64,000 nucleotides of DNA from Tenrec ecaudatus. Lineage: Eukaryota; Chordata; Mammalia; Afrosoricida; Tenrecidae. Of this stretch, positions 12,201 through 22,419 are shown one piece after another. Location of the stretch: assembly GCF_050624435.1 (NCBI RefSeq), contig NC_134535.1, positions 122,623,731 to 122,687,730 of the forward strand. Direction: 5' to 3'. Under the pieces are notes generated by a model. It made no database searches and was not told the DNA's origin. It worked only from the letters and a program-made list of their open reading frames with translations. Every line of letters starts with the position of its first letter. Position 1 is the stretch's first letter. The position numbers and the translations under genes were made by a program.

Positions 12201-14755
12201 AAGTACGTGCCAGATCATCTTTGCTTTTTAGATGAAGTAGCTTTGAGTTTTGGGAAGCACAGAAATCTCTACTTTCTGTCCAGGTTTTCTCCGAAATAGA
12301 AATGAGGTAACAGTTGCAGTGGTACCCAATCCACTTTTCTGGACAAGAATAGCAGTCTGGGTCTACGGGAAAAAGTAAAACATGATTCATGACACTGAAC
12401 ATTTCAAAATCGCAATGCCATTGAGGCATTCTTCTTATTTATTCATATTTTTGAAATCTTCTCTGAGAATCTACTATAAATGTTCATATACAGAGCATGC
12501 TATGCCTAGAAAATATTCAAGTGATCAAGTTACACACGACCTTTTCCCCCATGAAGATAATATTCTAAAGATAGAGTCAGAATTATATCATTTCCCATCA
12601 CCAATTAATTATATTGAATAATAATCTTAGTAAGTGCACAAAAGAAATAAAATATATTAAAACAGCATGTAAATGTACATAAAATAGAAGTATCATCCTT
12701 TTTTCATAAGAATCAACACAAAGCTGAGCTAAGTTTTTTAAGCAGGAGTTAATTAAAGCAAAAAGAAATACAAATGGAGAAAGCATTGTATCAACTTCCC
12801 TCAGAACAAAACCCAATGCATTGTCAAAAGTCTGATATATGTTATATAGATATATTTCATCTATATGAACAAAGCATTAAGGTGAAGTCTGTGTCACCGT
12901 TGTAGGGAATAGTGTCTTTGGTGTTTCTTATTCACAATAAAAGTCTTAGCCCACATTAGTCATTCGAGCAGTTACCACATCAATGACTATAAAGTTGTTG
13001 GGATAAAATACACATTATGTGCTATAATAAAATGGATGAGGAGGATTGGAAAAAATGAATGAAAGAAAAGCGGCTCTTGCTGGATGAATGAGATTTACAA
13101 TGACAGAAAGGTCGGAATTGAATTCTGGGCACAGTGGAAGCAAATGAGAAAAGTATGAGTCCGAAAAAACAGGAAGGAGATCAGAGGTAGCTGTTATATT
13201 TACTATTGTTTATTTGTAACTCGTTGCTTGATTATGAGTACTCATAAGGGAAATATATCTGTCATTTCAAACCATTCTTTTATTATTGTATCATAAGTTA
13301 TATACACTTAATAGAAAATCATATTTACATTCGAGAACAATGAAATGAGATGGTCCGTTAACCAAGGAGGTGAACTTGTGTTACTATTTGTCAAATGTTA
13401 TCAGGCCACCCGTGGAAAAGAAGAAACTGTCCTTTTCCATTTTCTACCAACAATAGTGTGTCAGAATAAACACGATAGTAATGGGGTATAGGACCTTAAG
13501 TCTGGTACTTACCTTTCTGGGGCTCCATGGTGAGTCCTGGTGAGACAGTTGACTGAATATTTTGTCTACCAAATGCTATAAGAAATTATTGGAAGTTTAC
13601 ACACTTAGGTACAAACAAGTGTATCGATTAGATAATAAAATGTAGTCACTAGTAAAATAACATATTTGGCACTAAGTGATTTATCACAGTTTTTACCTTT
13701 ATACAGACTTGCCTTGAGAAACTTACAATCTTTCAGCAAAATCCCCAAAGTAGCCACCAATAAAAGACATATTGCTCCTAAAATAGCAGAAATCACCCTC
13801 CAGGGAGTAGTCTGAAACACTGTAGAAAAAGAGCAACAGGGTAAAGATTAAAAAAGAAAAATACAGCCACAAATCTTTTAAAATACAGAGGCCAATTAAA
13901 ATACTTCTAAAAATTCTCATAAAAATTAGAAAAACAAAGACATCCCATGTAGAACTTTAACTAAACCAACATTTTTATATAGTATACTTTATCTTTGGTG
14001 AGATTATCTATATGTTTATTGCTCTACCCGCTCAGTCTCTAAAAAAGAAAACAAACTCACTGCCAGGAGGAGACAGAGCCCCGGGCATCTTATGAAGGGG
14101 AAATTCCACAGCAAATGCGGGGCTAATCCCCTGGAATCTGAGTTCATTTCCCAGTATAATAAATTAGCTCAACTCTTTGCATTGAATCTATTCCAAGTCA
14201 TATTATGATGCATGAATAACCTTTATGACAAAAAAATATATTTGCTCATATTTTACCTATACATTTCCCCCTCAAACAAATCAGCCTTAAGTAATTCAGT
14301 ATGAATATGATCATACCCCCAGCTAGTTATAATTTGATTGTAAACAACATAATATGGCAATTTCATCATTTGGCTGATCTTTTCATGTTATAATACAAAT
14401 ATGTTTTTAATATAATACTTCTAAACCTGTGTCACTTTTTGCATTCCGTATTTCTAGGAGAGAATTACGTTAGTCACAATCTAAATGACAAATTTGGTTC
14501 TCACTCCGAATATAGGTGTACCTCTGTCAGAAACCACTTTAAAAGCTTCTTGGAAAAACAGCACAGAATCATTCCTAACTATCAGAATGAAGAGCCAAGG
14601 AGCCCCAGTTAACGTGAAGAATAGTAACAAGCGGCCCACTTATAACTGCACCCATTGATCCCCAACTCTGCCATGATATTAGGCAGAGTCATTAGAGAAG
14701 ATTTTGGCGATTTTTATATTTTAAATTCCTGATTGCGGATGCACATACCTGCCAT
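9153..14755 (-). CDS. KLRD1: KLRD1 (CD94)-like NK receptor, copy A, six exons
   Basis: Type II membrane C-type lectin-like receptor. CD94 pairs with NKG2 (KLRC) chains on NK and T cells and reads peptide-loaded MHC-E-type ligands (family knowledge). Spliced minus-strand model: 14755-14749, 13819-13727, 13575-13513, 12362-12211, 11431-11328, 9282-9153; 549 nt, 182 residues (human 179), with human exon sizes and phases. Seen: short tail MAVFQTTPWR, an uncharged membrane segment at about residues 11-31, a 21-codon stalk, then the lectin domain with CPEKWIGYHCNCY, FYWLGLSYNETHGIWLWEDG, DKCILYDP and NHYICQQQ. No ITIM is seen in the tail, as in human CD94. Human Cys59 (the interchain cysteine) is Tyr here. 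All splice sites are consensus except the exon 4 donor, which is GC. Start: the ATG in exon 1, ATGGCAG|GTATGT. An alternative is a recently silenced copy. Family certain; function likely but unproven. Confidence 0.88.
9845..10478 (-). mobile_element. AfroSINE-type SINE split by another repeat
   Basis: Reverse SINE body at 9845-10000 and its head (CATAACCACTATGCCACCAG) at 10445-10478. A TG...CA repeat of about 440 bp sits between. In intron 5 of KLRD1 copy A. Confidence 0.7.
10005..10450 (+). mobile_element. TG...CA repeat family, divergent member 3
   Basis: Shares CTGGGCTGGGATGCTTTCTT and the end GACTTGTTTCTCTGGTCAAC. Inserted within a reverse SINE in KLRD1 copy A intron 5. Confidence 0.55.
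10625..10648 (+). repeat. (CA)n microsatellite in copy A intron 5
   Basis: About 11 CA units. A further TA/CA-rich stretch lies at 10865-11100. Confidence 0.9.
11328..11431 (-). CDS. KLRD1: KLRD1 copy A exon 5, second lectin exon
   Basis: 104 nt as in human, from the acceptor TTTCCAACCAG to the donor GTAAGT. It encodes SFGKHSQRFYWLGLSYNETH then GIWLWEDGSAFNQN. The FYW.GLSY and WLWE.GS core motifs of CD94 are intact, and an N-E-T glycosylation sequon is present. Confidence 0.9.
12211..12362 (-). CDS. KLRD1: KLRD1 copy A exon 4, first lectin exon
   Basis: 152 nt, the usual size of this KLR exon, after the acceptor CCCGTAG. It encodes DPDCYSCPEKWIGY, NCYLISISEKTW, ESRDFCASQNS and ends KSKDDL. 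Cysteines matching human 58, 61, 70, 72 and 89 are present; human 59 is Tyr. The boundary that keeps frame is CTG|GCACGT, a GC donor. The nearby GTACTT would add 4 nt and shift the frame. Confidence 0.88.
13513..13575 (-). CDS. KLRD1: KLRD1 copy A exon 3, stalk
   Basis: 63 nt from the acceptor CTTATAG to the donor GTAAGT, exactly 21 codons as in human. It encodes SFGRQNIQ...MEPQK and supplies the first base of the Asp that opens exon 4. A second AG ten bases inside would give 53 nt and break the frame, so the upstream acceptor is preferred. Confidence 0.85.
13727..13819 (-). CDS. KLRD1: KLRD1 copy A exon 2, cytoplasmic tail and membrane segment
   Basis: 93 nt between the acceptor CTACAG and the donor GTAAGT. 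It encodes VFQTTPWR, then a hydrophobic run of about 21 residues ending GILLKD. Human CD94 has VFKTTLWR and GILLKN at the same places. No charged residue lies inside the membrane segment, so no adaptor-binding Lys or Arg is seen. Confidence 0.9.
14749..14755 (-). CDS. KLRD1: KLRD1 copy A exon 1 (coding part)
   Basis: The coding part is ATG GCA G followed by the donor GTATGT, giving Met-Ala and the first base of Val. Copy B has the same arrangement at 36222-36216, and human CD94 also begins Met-Ala-Val. The 5'UTR continues to higher coordinates; its start is not visible. Confidence 0.8.
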
Positions 14756-15960
14756 GAGAACTGATGGTTCGCGGTGGATGCAGGAAAGGTGTGCTGAGTA
14801 CTTTTTGGGAGAAGATCTATACCGGATCACAGAGCTGGCCGGGAAGTTAATAAATGCCCTAGTTGTATGAGCATAAAATGTAAAGTAAGAGAGAATGAAA
14901 AATTATCTATTTAACTGATGCTCTTTCATCCTCTGGTAAAGCTGCCAGCTTCTGAAGCGTTCCAGATATCATAATACAGGAAATTATCGTTGACCTTTTG
15001 TGAGAAAAGTCTTGTGATTGGAACAGCAAAAGGTGAGAGGGAGGTGTTGCTTTCTAAACTTTCAAAATCAAACTTCTCTAGAAAAAAAATTTAAGCCATC
15101 TAAAGATATGGACAAAAGAACATGCATTTATTTCATGTATTGAAACTCTGCAAAAATTTTTCTTAATAAAATTACAAATTTAGAGGACATTTACAATTAA
15201 AAAGCAGGCTAAAGCTCTCTCTATATATACTCATCTGTTTCTCAAAATGCCAAGATAAAGAAGATATTCTTAATTACCAATGAGAACAGGGAGGTCCCAT
15301 GGGTGAGAACCTTGCCCAAAGTCACTTAAAACCGAAACACAGGACAGCTTTACCCCAGAACACCTTTGAGAGGCACCATGCCCAACTAATCATACTGACC
15401 TATATTTTCTGTCGATTTCTTTCTTCCTTTTTCTTATTACCGAGAGTTGTTTGTATAGCCATCCCCCGGCTTTGTGTTTCACTTCTCTTCTTCATCACAC
15501 TAGCTGGGAAGGCCATGATTCCATTACTATGCTCTGTACACACACGCACATATTCACAAACATGTGCTATGAAGCCTTTTCACCAGAATGAAACCACATT
15601 TCATTGTTTTGCTGACATGAACCTCCCATTCTTCGTTCAAGATCTAACTTTTCCATGTTTTTTTTCTTTTCCTAAGGTTCATTGAACATAGCTGCAGCTT
15701 CTCTGATAAACATTATTTTAATTCAGACCTTAATTACAATTATTTAAAGTATTATTTCATTCTGTAAATAATGATCACAACTAAGGTCTTAATTACAATA
15801 AAATGTATTAAAGCAATGGAGTGATCAACGAGCGTTCGGAGCTGAACATTGGATCGTGTTTTGTTTCTCAGGCTGTTGGAATGAGGGAAAGCCTGTGGGA
15901 AGGACAAAGCAGCCTATGGAACTGTCATTCGCTGATGGGGTTTGAGTAAAAAAAATGGTT
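14756..15960 (-). promoter_or_regulatory. Upstream flank of KLRD1 copy A, conserved in copy B
   Basis: This stretch resembles 36223-37230 upstream of copy B, for example the shared GACAAAAGAA segment near 15110 and 36580 and the CTGATAAA segment near 15700 and 37135. It should hold the 5'UTR and promoter, but I cannot place a transcription start. The open frame at 15299-15685 has no recognisable family and is probably chance. Confidence 0.45.
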
Positions 15961-15969
15961 AAGAATCTA

Positions 15970-18672
15970 GTTGAAATATACAAAATATGATTTTAGGAAA
16001 ATTGGACGTTTTCAAAAATCAAAAGAATGCAAAATATCGCTACTGTAGGTGTTAGTGAACTGAAATGGACTGGTATTGGCCATTTTGAATCACAAAATCG
16101 TATCGCGTACTGTGCTGGTAATGACACTACCAAGAGGAATGGTTTCGCATTTGTTATCAAAAAGCACATTTCAAAATCTATCTTGAAGTAGAATACTCTC
16201 AATGATAGTATTTTATCTATCTGCATTCAAGGACGTCTCCTCAATGCAACCATTATTTAAATTTATGCACCAACCACTAAAGCTAATGATGAAAAAAAAT
16301 GAAGAATTCAACCAACGTAGATTATGCACTGCACAGAACCAAGCAGTGGTTCACTCTGTTGGGCATATGGTTGCTATGGGTCAGAACCAGTGTGATGTCA
16401 TATAACCAACAAAACAAATTCAGACTGAAGCCAAAGAAAATTAAAACAAGTGTATGATACACGAAATCTGACTTTCAATCTAGCCCACCTGAATTTTGAG
16501 AACATCTCCAGAAGAGATTGGCTGCATTGAACACTAATAACAGACGACTTGATGAGCTGTGGGAGGATATTAAAAGCATCACTCATGAAGAAAGTGAAAC
16601 ATTATTAAAAATATAGGGGGCTGGAAAGATCAAAAAGACTTTAGAAGGTAAATTAACTGAGGCACATGGAGGAAAAGATGAAGTAAAGACCTGGACAGAA
16701 CATGTCAAAGAGCAAGTAGAGAAGAAATAGTAAAATATTGCAATGAAATGTGCAAAAAGGAAGAACACATCCTGCACATCTTAAGTGGAGAACTAAAATT
16801 AGTCCAAACCTCAAGTTGCAGTATTGAAAGATTCTATGGGAAAAGTATTGAATCATGCAGGAAGTATCACATGAAGATGGAAAGAATACACAGTCACTAT
16901 ATGAAAAAGAATTAGTTACAGTTCTACAATTTCAAATGGTAGCACATGAGCAAGACCCAATGGTATCAAAGGAAGAAGTTCAAGCTGCACAGAATGCATT
17001 TGCCAAAAAACAAGGTTCCCGTATTTGGTGAAATGCCAATTGAAGTGTTTCAACAAGGTGATGAAATACTAGAAGCACTCATTTGTCTATACCATGAAAT
17101 TAGGAAGACCGTTCTTTGTTCAACTGACTTGCAAGAACTATATTTGTACCATTCCAAAGAAAGATGACAACACAATGCTCACCTATAGAACAATATGTTT
17201 CATATAACATGCAAGTAAAATTGTGGCGAAAATCAGCCAACAGAGATTGCAGCAATGCGTTGACAGGGAGCTGCCAGAGATTCACGCTAGATTCAGAAAA
17301 AGATGTGGAACAAGCGATGTCGTTGCTGATGTCAGATGGATCTTGGCTGCAAGCAGAAACAGCCAGAAAGATGTTTACTTGAGCTTCACAGACTCTGCCA
17401 AGGCATTTGACTCTGTGGAGCATAAATTATGAATAGCCTTAGGAAGGATGGGAATTCCAGAACATCTTTATTGTGCTCATGTGGAACCTGTACACGAATT
17501 AAGGCGCAGTTGTGCAAATATAGAAGGGAATGCCGCATGGTTTAAAATGAGGAAAGATGCGTGTCAGAGTTGTAACCTCTCACTATATTCCATCTGTATG
17601 CAAAACAGCTATCAGGAAAGCTAGATTATATGAAGAAGAATTCGGCATCAAGATCGAAGGAAAGCTTATTAAAAACCTTGATGCAGATGACACCACCTTG
17701 CTTGCTGAAAGTGATGAGGGCTTGCACTTGCTGATGAAGATCAGAGATTACAGCCTCCACCATAGATTACAACTCAATGTTGTGATGAATGTAAAGAAAT
17801 GTCAAGAAAATCAAACTCCTCACAACTGTGCCAACAGGTAACATCATGATAAATGAGAAAAGATTGAAGTTGCCATAGATTTCATCTTGTTTCAATCCAC
17901 AATAATGCTATGGAAGCAGCAAGTCCAGAGACCCATGACTTTGCACTGGGTAAATCTACTGCAGAAGACCTCTTTAAAGTGTTAAAAAGCAAGGTTACTT
18001 TGAGGGATAATGTACCGAAGTCATACATTTTCAAATGCCTCATATGCATCTGGAAGCTGGACATTGAATAAAGAAGACAGATGAAGTACTAATGCACCTG
18101 AATTGTGGTGCTGGCAAAGAATATTGAAAGTACCATGAAGTGCCCAAAGAACAAACAAATCTGCCTTGGTTCAAGTACAACCATAATGCTCCTTGGAAAA
18201 AAGTTTGCTGAAACTTTGTCTCACGTATTTTGGATATGTTTTCAGGAGAGACCAGTCCCTGGAGAAGGACATCATGCTTGATAAAGCATAACTCACTCAC
18301 TGCTATCTATTCATGCTGACTCATGGAGACACCCCCACCCCAACCCCATGAGATTCAAAGACTGTAACTGTTTATGGGAGTAGAAAGTCCAGTCTTTCTC
18401 CTGCTTAGCTGCTGGTGGTTTCGAATTGCCAACCATGAGGATTGCGGTTCAATATGAAACCACTGTACCAACAAGACGCCATTGGTAAAGTACAAGGGCA
18501 GTGTGAAAGAGGAAGATTCTCAATAAGGATTGAGGCAGTGGCTGCTGCACTGGGCTCAAATTGAAGAATGATGGTACAGATAGTGAAGGATGAAGAAATG
18601 CTTCTTTCTGTTGTTCACAGGATCACTCTGAATCAAACCCACCTGTGGCCCCTAACAATGACAACATTAACT
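15970..18672 (+). mobile_element. RTE-clade (BovB-like) LINE, degraded, copy 1
   Basis: Pieces of an endonuclease (ATVGVSELKWTGIGHFES, near 16030) and reverse transcriptase (LQQCVDRELPEIHARFRK, DVYLSFTDSAKAFDSVEHKL at 17240-17430; LDADDTTLLAES near 17675, where the YADD box reads DADD). The C-terminal remnant includes FRRDQSLEKD. The 3' end reads ATCACTCTGAATCAAACCC then CCTAACAATGACAACA, resembling the AfroSINE tail. Frameshifts and stops throughout. A reverse SINE splits it at 18289-18481. Absent from block B, so inserted after the duplication. The 5' limit is uncertain. Confidence 0.85.
18289..18481 (-). mobile_element. AfroSINE-type SINE inside the RTE element
   Basis: Reverse-oriented tRNA-derived SINE: GACTCATGGAGACA at the tail side and AACCATGAGGATTGCGGTTC at the tRNA-like head. 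Imperfect 11-bp duplications TTGATAAAGCA (18278-18288) and TTGGTAAAGTA (18482-18492) flank it. Confidence 0.8.
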
Positions 18673-18947
18673 CAATCAGGTAATATATTGTTATTTCTGC
18701 TTAGTGTTTTTTGAAAACGTGGCATAGATATGTAGACTAGGGCCATTGAGAGTAAGACCCTTGTGAGAGCTGAGCTATGAAATTACCTCAATAATAAATT
18801 GTGCTTTTTTTCAAAGTATTCTTTTTACAGATTAATATTCTTACAAGATTGCATTTTTCATTAATCAAGTCAAGGTTGTGGTTTTATTTCTCAGTTTCCA
18901 TCAAGTCAAAGGTTTTTCCCCTTTTCAGTTGGTCTCTAATATATAGG

Positions 18948-19163
18948 AAGGAACCTCGATGGATTAGTGGTCACATGCTGGGCTACTCTCCTAAAGTCCA
19001 GCAGTCTGAAACCCCCAGCCATTCCAAGAGAGAAAGATGAAGCTTCCTACTCACTCCTATAAAAGGCTACAGTCTCAAAACTCCCTTGGGCAGTTCTACC
19101 TTGTCCTATAGCATCACTATGCATTGGCATTGACTCGATGGCAGTGAGTTTGTTTTAGTTTTT
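18948..19163 (+). mobile_element. AfroSINE-type SINE
   Basis: Head GGAACCTCGATGGATTAGTG, tail GCATTGACTCGATGGCAGTG. Not seen at the matching place in block B. Confidence 0.78.
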
Positions 19164-19489
19164 TAGCATTTGTTAATATAGTTACTCGCACTCACTCACC
19201 AAGATTGCTAAAATCTAGATTCTTAACTGAAAAAATGTGAATGTGCAAATTCCTCTACCCGGTTCTTATGCAAACCCTATGTTGTGTTGAGTTGAGTTCT
19301 CTACAAAAGCAAAACTAGTGGCACTTGCATATGTTTGAATATAGAAAGAGCTTTATTTTTCAGCAATTCATGCATACATTTTCATAATAGTTGACTAAAT
19401 TTCCTTAAATGCAGACAGATATTGTCCTATCACAGACAAGAATGTCCTGTCACAGAAAAGAATGTGCTTCAACATAGATCTTGACATGT

Positions 19490-19930
19490 ACTTTTTACCA
19501 ATGAGTGCAAATGCAACATCAATTCTCTTAACTGGACATCCCTTGCGGAGGGGTAGTGGGGAGGAGATGAGTCACTCAGGGTTCAGTGTAGCAACAATGA
19601 AACTCAAAATCTTCCTCTAGTTCCTGAACGCTTCCTCCCCTCCCAATTATCATGATCCCAATTCTGCCTTGCGGATCTGGTTAGACCAGAGGATGCACAA
19701 CGGTGCAGTAGGGATCTGGAAACACAGGGAATCTAGGACGCATGAAGCCCTCAACACCAGAGGTGGGAGTGACGACACCAGGAAGGAAGAGGGTGTAGAA
19801 AGGGAGAACTGATCTTGGAGATCTGTGTGACCTCCTCTCTGGGAGATGGGCAATGGGAGGGTGAGTGAGGGGAGAAGCGGGACAGTGTAAGATAAGATAG
19901 AAAGAGATTTCTACTGAGAAATGGATGGCT
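19490..19930 (+). mobile_element. L1 3'UTR fragment
   Basis: Matches 1010-1430 in order (ACTGGACATCCCTTGCGGAG, CACAGGGAATCTAGGACGCA). It separates block A from the PNRC2 retrocopy. Confidence 0.65.
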
Positions 19931-19957
19931 TACACAGTTGTAGAAATAGGTAAATCC

Positions 19958-22405
19958 GGGCGGAAGCAGGCGGCGGCGGCCAGGTCGGAGGCCCCGAGGT
20001 GGTCCCCAGCTCCCTTGTGTGTGCTCACGGGCTTCCCTGGTCTCCATCCTCATCGCTCTGGGCAGGGGAGGGAGGCGTCCGCGTCGCGCAGGAGCCGCCG
20101 CGGCCATCGTTCCCAGCTCGAAGTCGCAAAGGCTTCTCTGGAGCGTGTGTGCGGAGGAGACTCAGATGTTGGCCTCAGCCCCCAGGGTGGACTCGGCACA
20201 TCCGCCCATGAGAACGTCTGTGTTCAGACAGACAAAGGAAAGGACTCTTCGGAAAGCACCTATTCTCCAGGGCTTGGCAACAAGGAAGAGGGCAGACTGG
20301 AAACCCTGCAATCTGAAAAGCAGACCGAAAGGTGACAGAAAAGCTGAAGAAGGGGGGTGGAGAGAGGTTTAACATTGCAGTCCCCCAATCTAGAAACGTT
20401 AGCAAGAACCAACCAACAGCTTAATAGACAGAAGACCAAGGACCAGAATTCCCAGATGAAGATTGTTCATAAGAAACAAGAAAGAGGCCACAGCTGTAAT
20501 GCATCAGCAGTTGCGTGGCGGGCAAGTGGGGGGAAGAACAAAGTACATTTTCCAAATAATCAAACTTGGGACTCTAGCTTATCAAACCCCAGCCTACTTT
20601 TAGGTCTCAAACAAATCAGAACTATGCTGGAGCCAAATTTAGAGAGCCGCCATCCCCCAGTGTTCCCCTCAACCACCAAGCCACTGGGTTCCTGTTTCCT
20701 TTCATCCTTCTGATCAAGAAATGATGACATTTCAACTGAAAACCTTACTTAAAGTGCAGGTATAAAATAAGTACTAATGTTTACATTTAAGTAGCCTAAA
20801 AAATAGTGGGTCTGAAACAAATCCACTAGCAAACTAATCTATTTCTGTAAAACTAATATAGAAAACAATTAGACTCGTTTGATGTGCACTGTGGTGTACT
20901 GATTTTATCAGTGCAACTTATGACAATATTTACTTGATAAATATTTTTTCATTTGACTTAACTCTGTAATTGTGAAACCATTCCAGTTTAGATGTTGGGA
21001 ATGATGAGATGAATCAAGCTTTTTCTACTTTTTATTGAGGGAAATACTAATTTATCATTCATGGTTTAGTAGATTTACTTGTTGAAAACAAGTGGTTGAG
21101 ATTATAAGCAGATAGCTCCAACAAACTAGGGTTGAAATCTTGAAGGTTTACTGTTCTAGAAACACTTGACCAGTAATAGCCCAACTTGATGTATTGCTAG
21201 AACATGTGAATTTTTCTTAGTGGGTAGTTGTATTTTAGCAATTAATGGTGAAACTAGGTAAGGGCATTAGGGTCTTACTTAAGTGGCACAGTACACACCA
21301 AGAGCCCTATTTATGAATGTGCAGTAGAAGGGCATCTATTAACAATTACACCAAAAACATTTCCCACACAGTACTGACTGCTGAATAGCTTTCAAAGTAC
21401 ACTTGTGTCCCAGCACTGCATGAGCTATTGACAGTGACAAGAACCACGCTGTAAAGCTTGCTGCAAAGCAGAGGGTTGCAAAATATGTTTCAAATATCTA
21501 GGAAAGAGCCATGTAAATCATGTAATACACTTGTGGCATATGTAAGGTTTTGTTGGCTTTTAGGCTACAGAGATGATTTCAGTATGAATTTGCTGAATGT
21601 AAGACCATCGACTGTTTTTATACTACAACCTAATTTGAAAGCTTCAAACAATGTTAAGTTTGCCTTTGTGCTAGAGTGCCAGTGTATGTACGTTCTAATT
21701 GGTCTGTTTGTAAGCTATATTTCAAAGAAAATTGTAGGGTAAGATGTCTTATAATGAAAAAAGTTTAAGCTGCTGAAACACTTTCTATTTTTATGAGATG
21801 TGAAATGTAGCACATACCATATATACTCGAGTATAAGCTGACCCAAATATCAGCCAAGACACCTATTTGACCACAAACTACATTAAAAATGTACTGAAAC
21901 ACTCGGCTTATACATGAGTATATACGGTAACTTTTTTCCCTTTAGCCCAAAGATTAAGTATTAAAAAGATCCTGCTAACAACCTTTAATATTTTGACTTA
22001 GACCAGATTTTGTAACCTGATACAAGTCACTCAATGCCAGTGTACTTTTGTTGTCATGAGGAAGTGGAGCCCCACGGTGGCCACATAAGCAAACTTTCTT
22101 GCACAATATTTTGATCAACAGTAATCTTTGCCTAATGAATTGCCCCCACTCCCAGTAGCAATTTAAGATAAAAATGTGGGAGGTTAATTATAAAATTCTC
22201 ATGGCAAAAGCCATTTTCTAGTTTGGCAGCCTAGGTGTGTTTATAAGCAGAATGACTAAATGAACTTCAAATAAATCCAGATGAAAAGAAAATGTCCCAG
22301 TCTAATACTGGTATCCTAAAGACAAAATTATACAGTGCTGTATAAGAATTTGACACATGAAATTTAAGTAAATAAATTTTCTGCCCCCGGCCCCCCCCCC
22401 AAAAA
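19958..22405 (+). pseudogene. PNRC2P: Processed pseudogene of PNRC2
   Basis: PNRC2 is a small proline-rich nuclear-receptor coactivator also tied to mRNA decapping (family knowledge). The intronless copy has a GC-rich 5'UTR (19958-20340), a coding remnant at about 20350-20765 and a 1.6 kb 3'UTR ending in a short A run. Recognisable peptides are GGGERFNI, PQSRNVSKNQ, QLNRQKTKDQNSQMKIVHKK, QNYAGAKF, PPSPSV and HWVPVSF...TFQLKTLLKVQV. The start codon reads AAG, an extra base in the NQQ region shifts frame, and more shifts follow. A 14-bp target-site duplication, AAATAGGTAAATCC, flanks it (19944-19957, 22406-22419), the mark of L1-driven retrotransposition. Dead. Confidence 0.94.
21817..21927. 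mobile_element. Short inverted-repeat (MITE-like) element
   Basis: 111 bp with imperfect inverted ends (CCATATATACTCGAGTATAA against the reverse of the right end) and TA on each side (21815-21816, 21928-21929), as in Tc1/mariner-type elements. It has no coding capacity and sits in the 3'UTR part of the PNRC2 retrocopy. I cannot name the family. Confidence 0.65.
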
Positions 22406-22419
22406 AAATAGGTAAATCC

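Larger units (their letters stand above)
5990..19320. repeat. Duplicated block A carrying KLRD1 copy A
   Basis: Collinear with 23430-37680. Shared landmarks include the CAGAGCGGACT/CAGAACGGACT stretch (6640, 23920), the old SINE behind the gene (8605, 28310), all six exons, and the upstream flank to about 19320. The copies differ by many substitutions and by later insertions, so the duplication is old. Ends are approximate. Confidence 0.75.

Noticed and set aside
12202-12210. Using the GTACTT donor for KLRD1 exon 4
   Set aside because: It would lengthen exon 4 by 4 nt and shift exon 5 into an early stop; no compensating acceptor was found.
13513-13565. Shorter exon 3 of KLRD1 copy A from the inner AG
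   Set aside because: 53 nt breaks the reading frame; the 63-nt exon matches human and copy B.
19925-20335. 136-codon frame in a CpG-rich region, possible new gene with CpG island
   Set aside because: The GC-rich DNA is the retrocopied PNRC2 5'UTR; the true PNRC2 frame starts near 20350.
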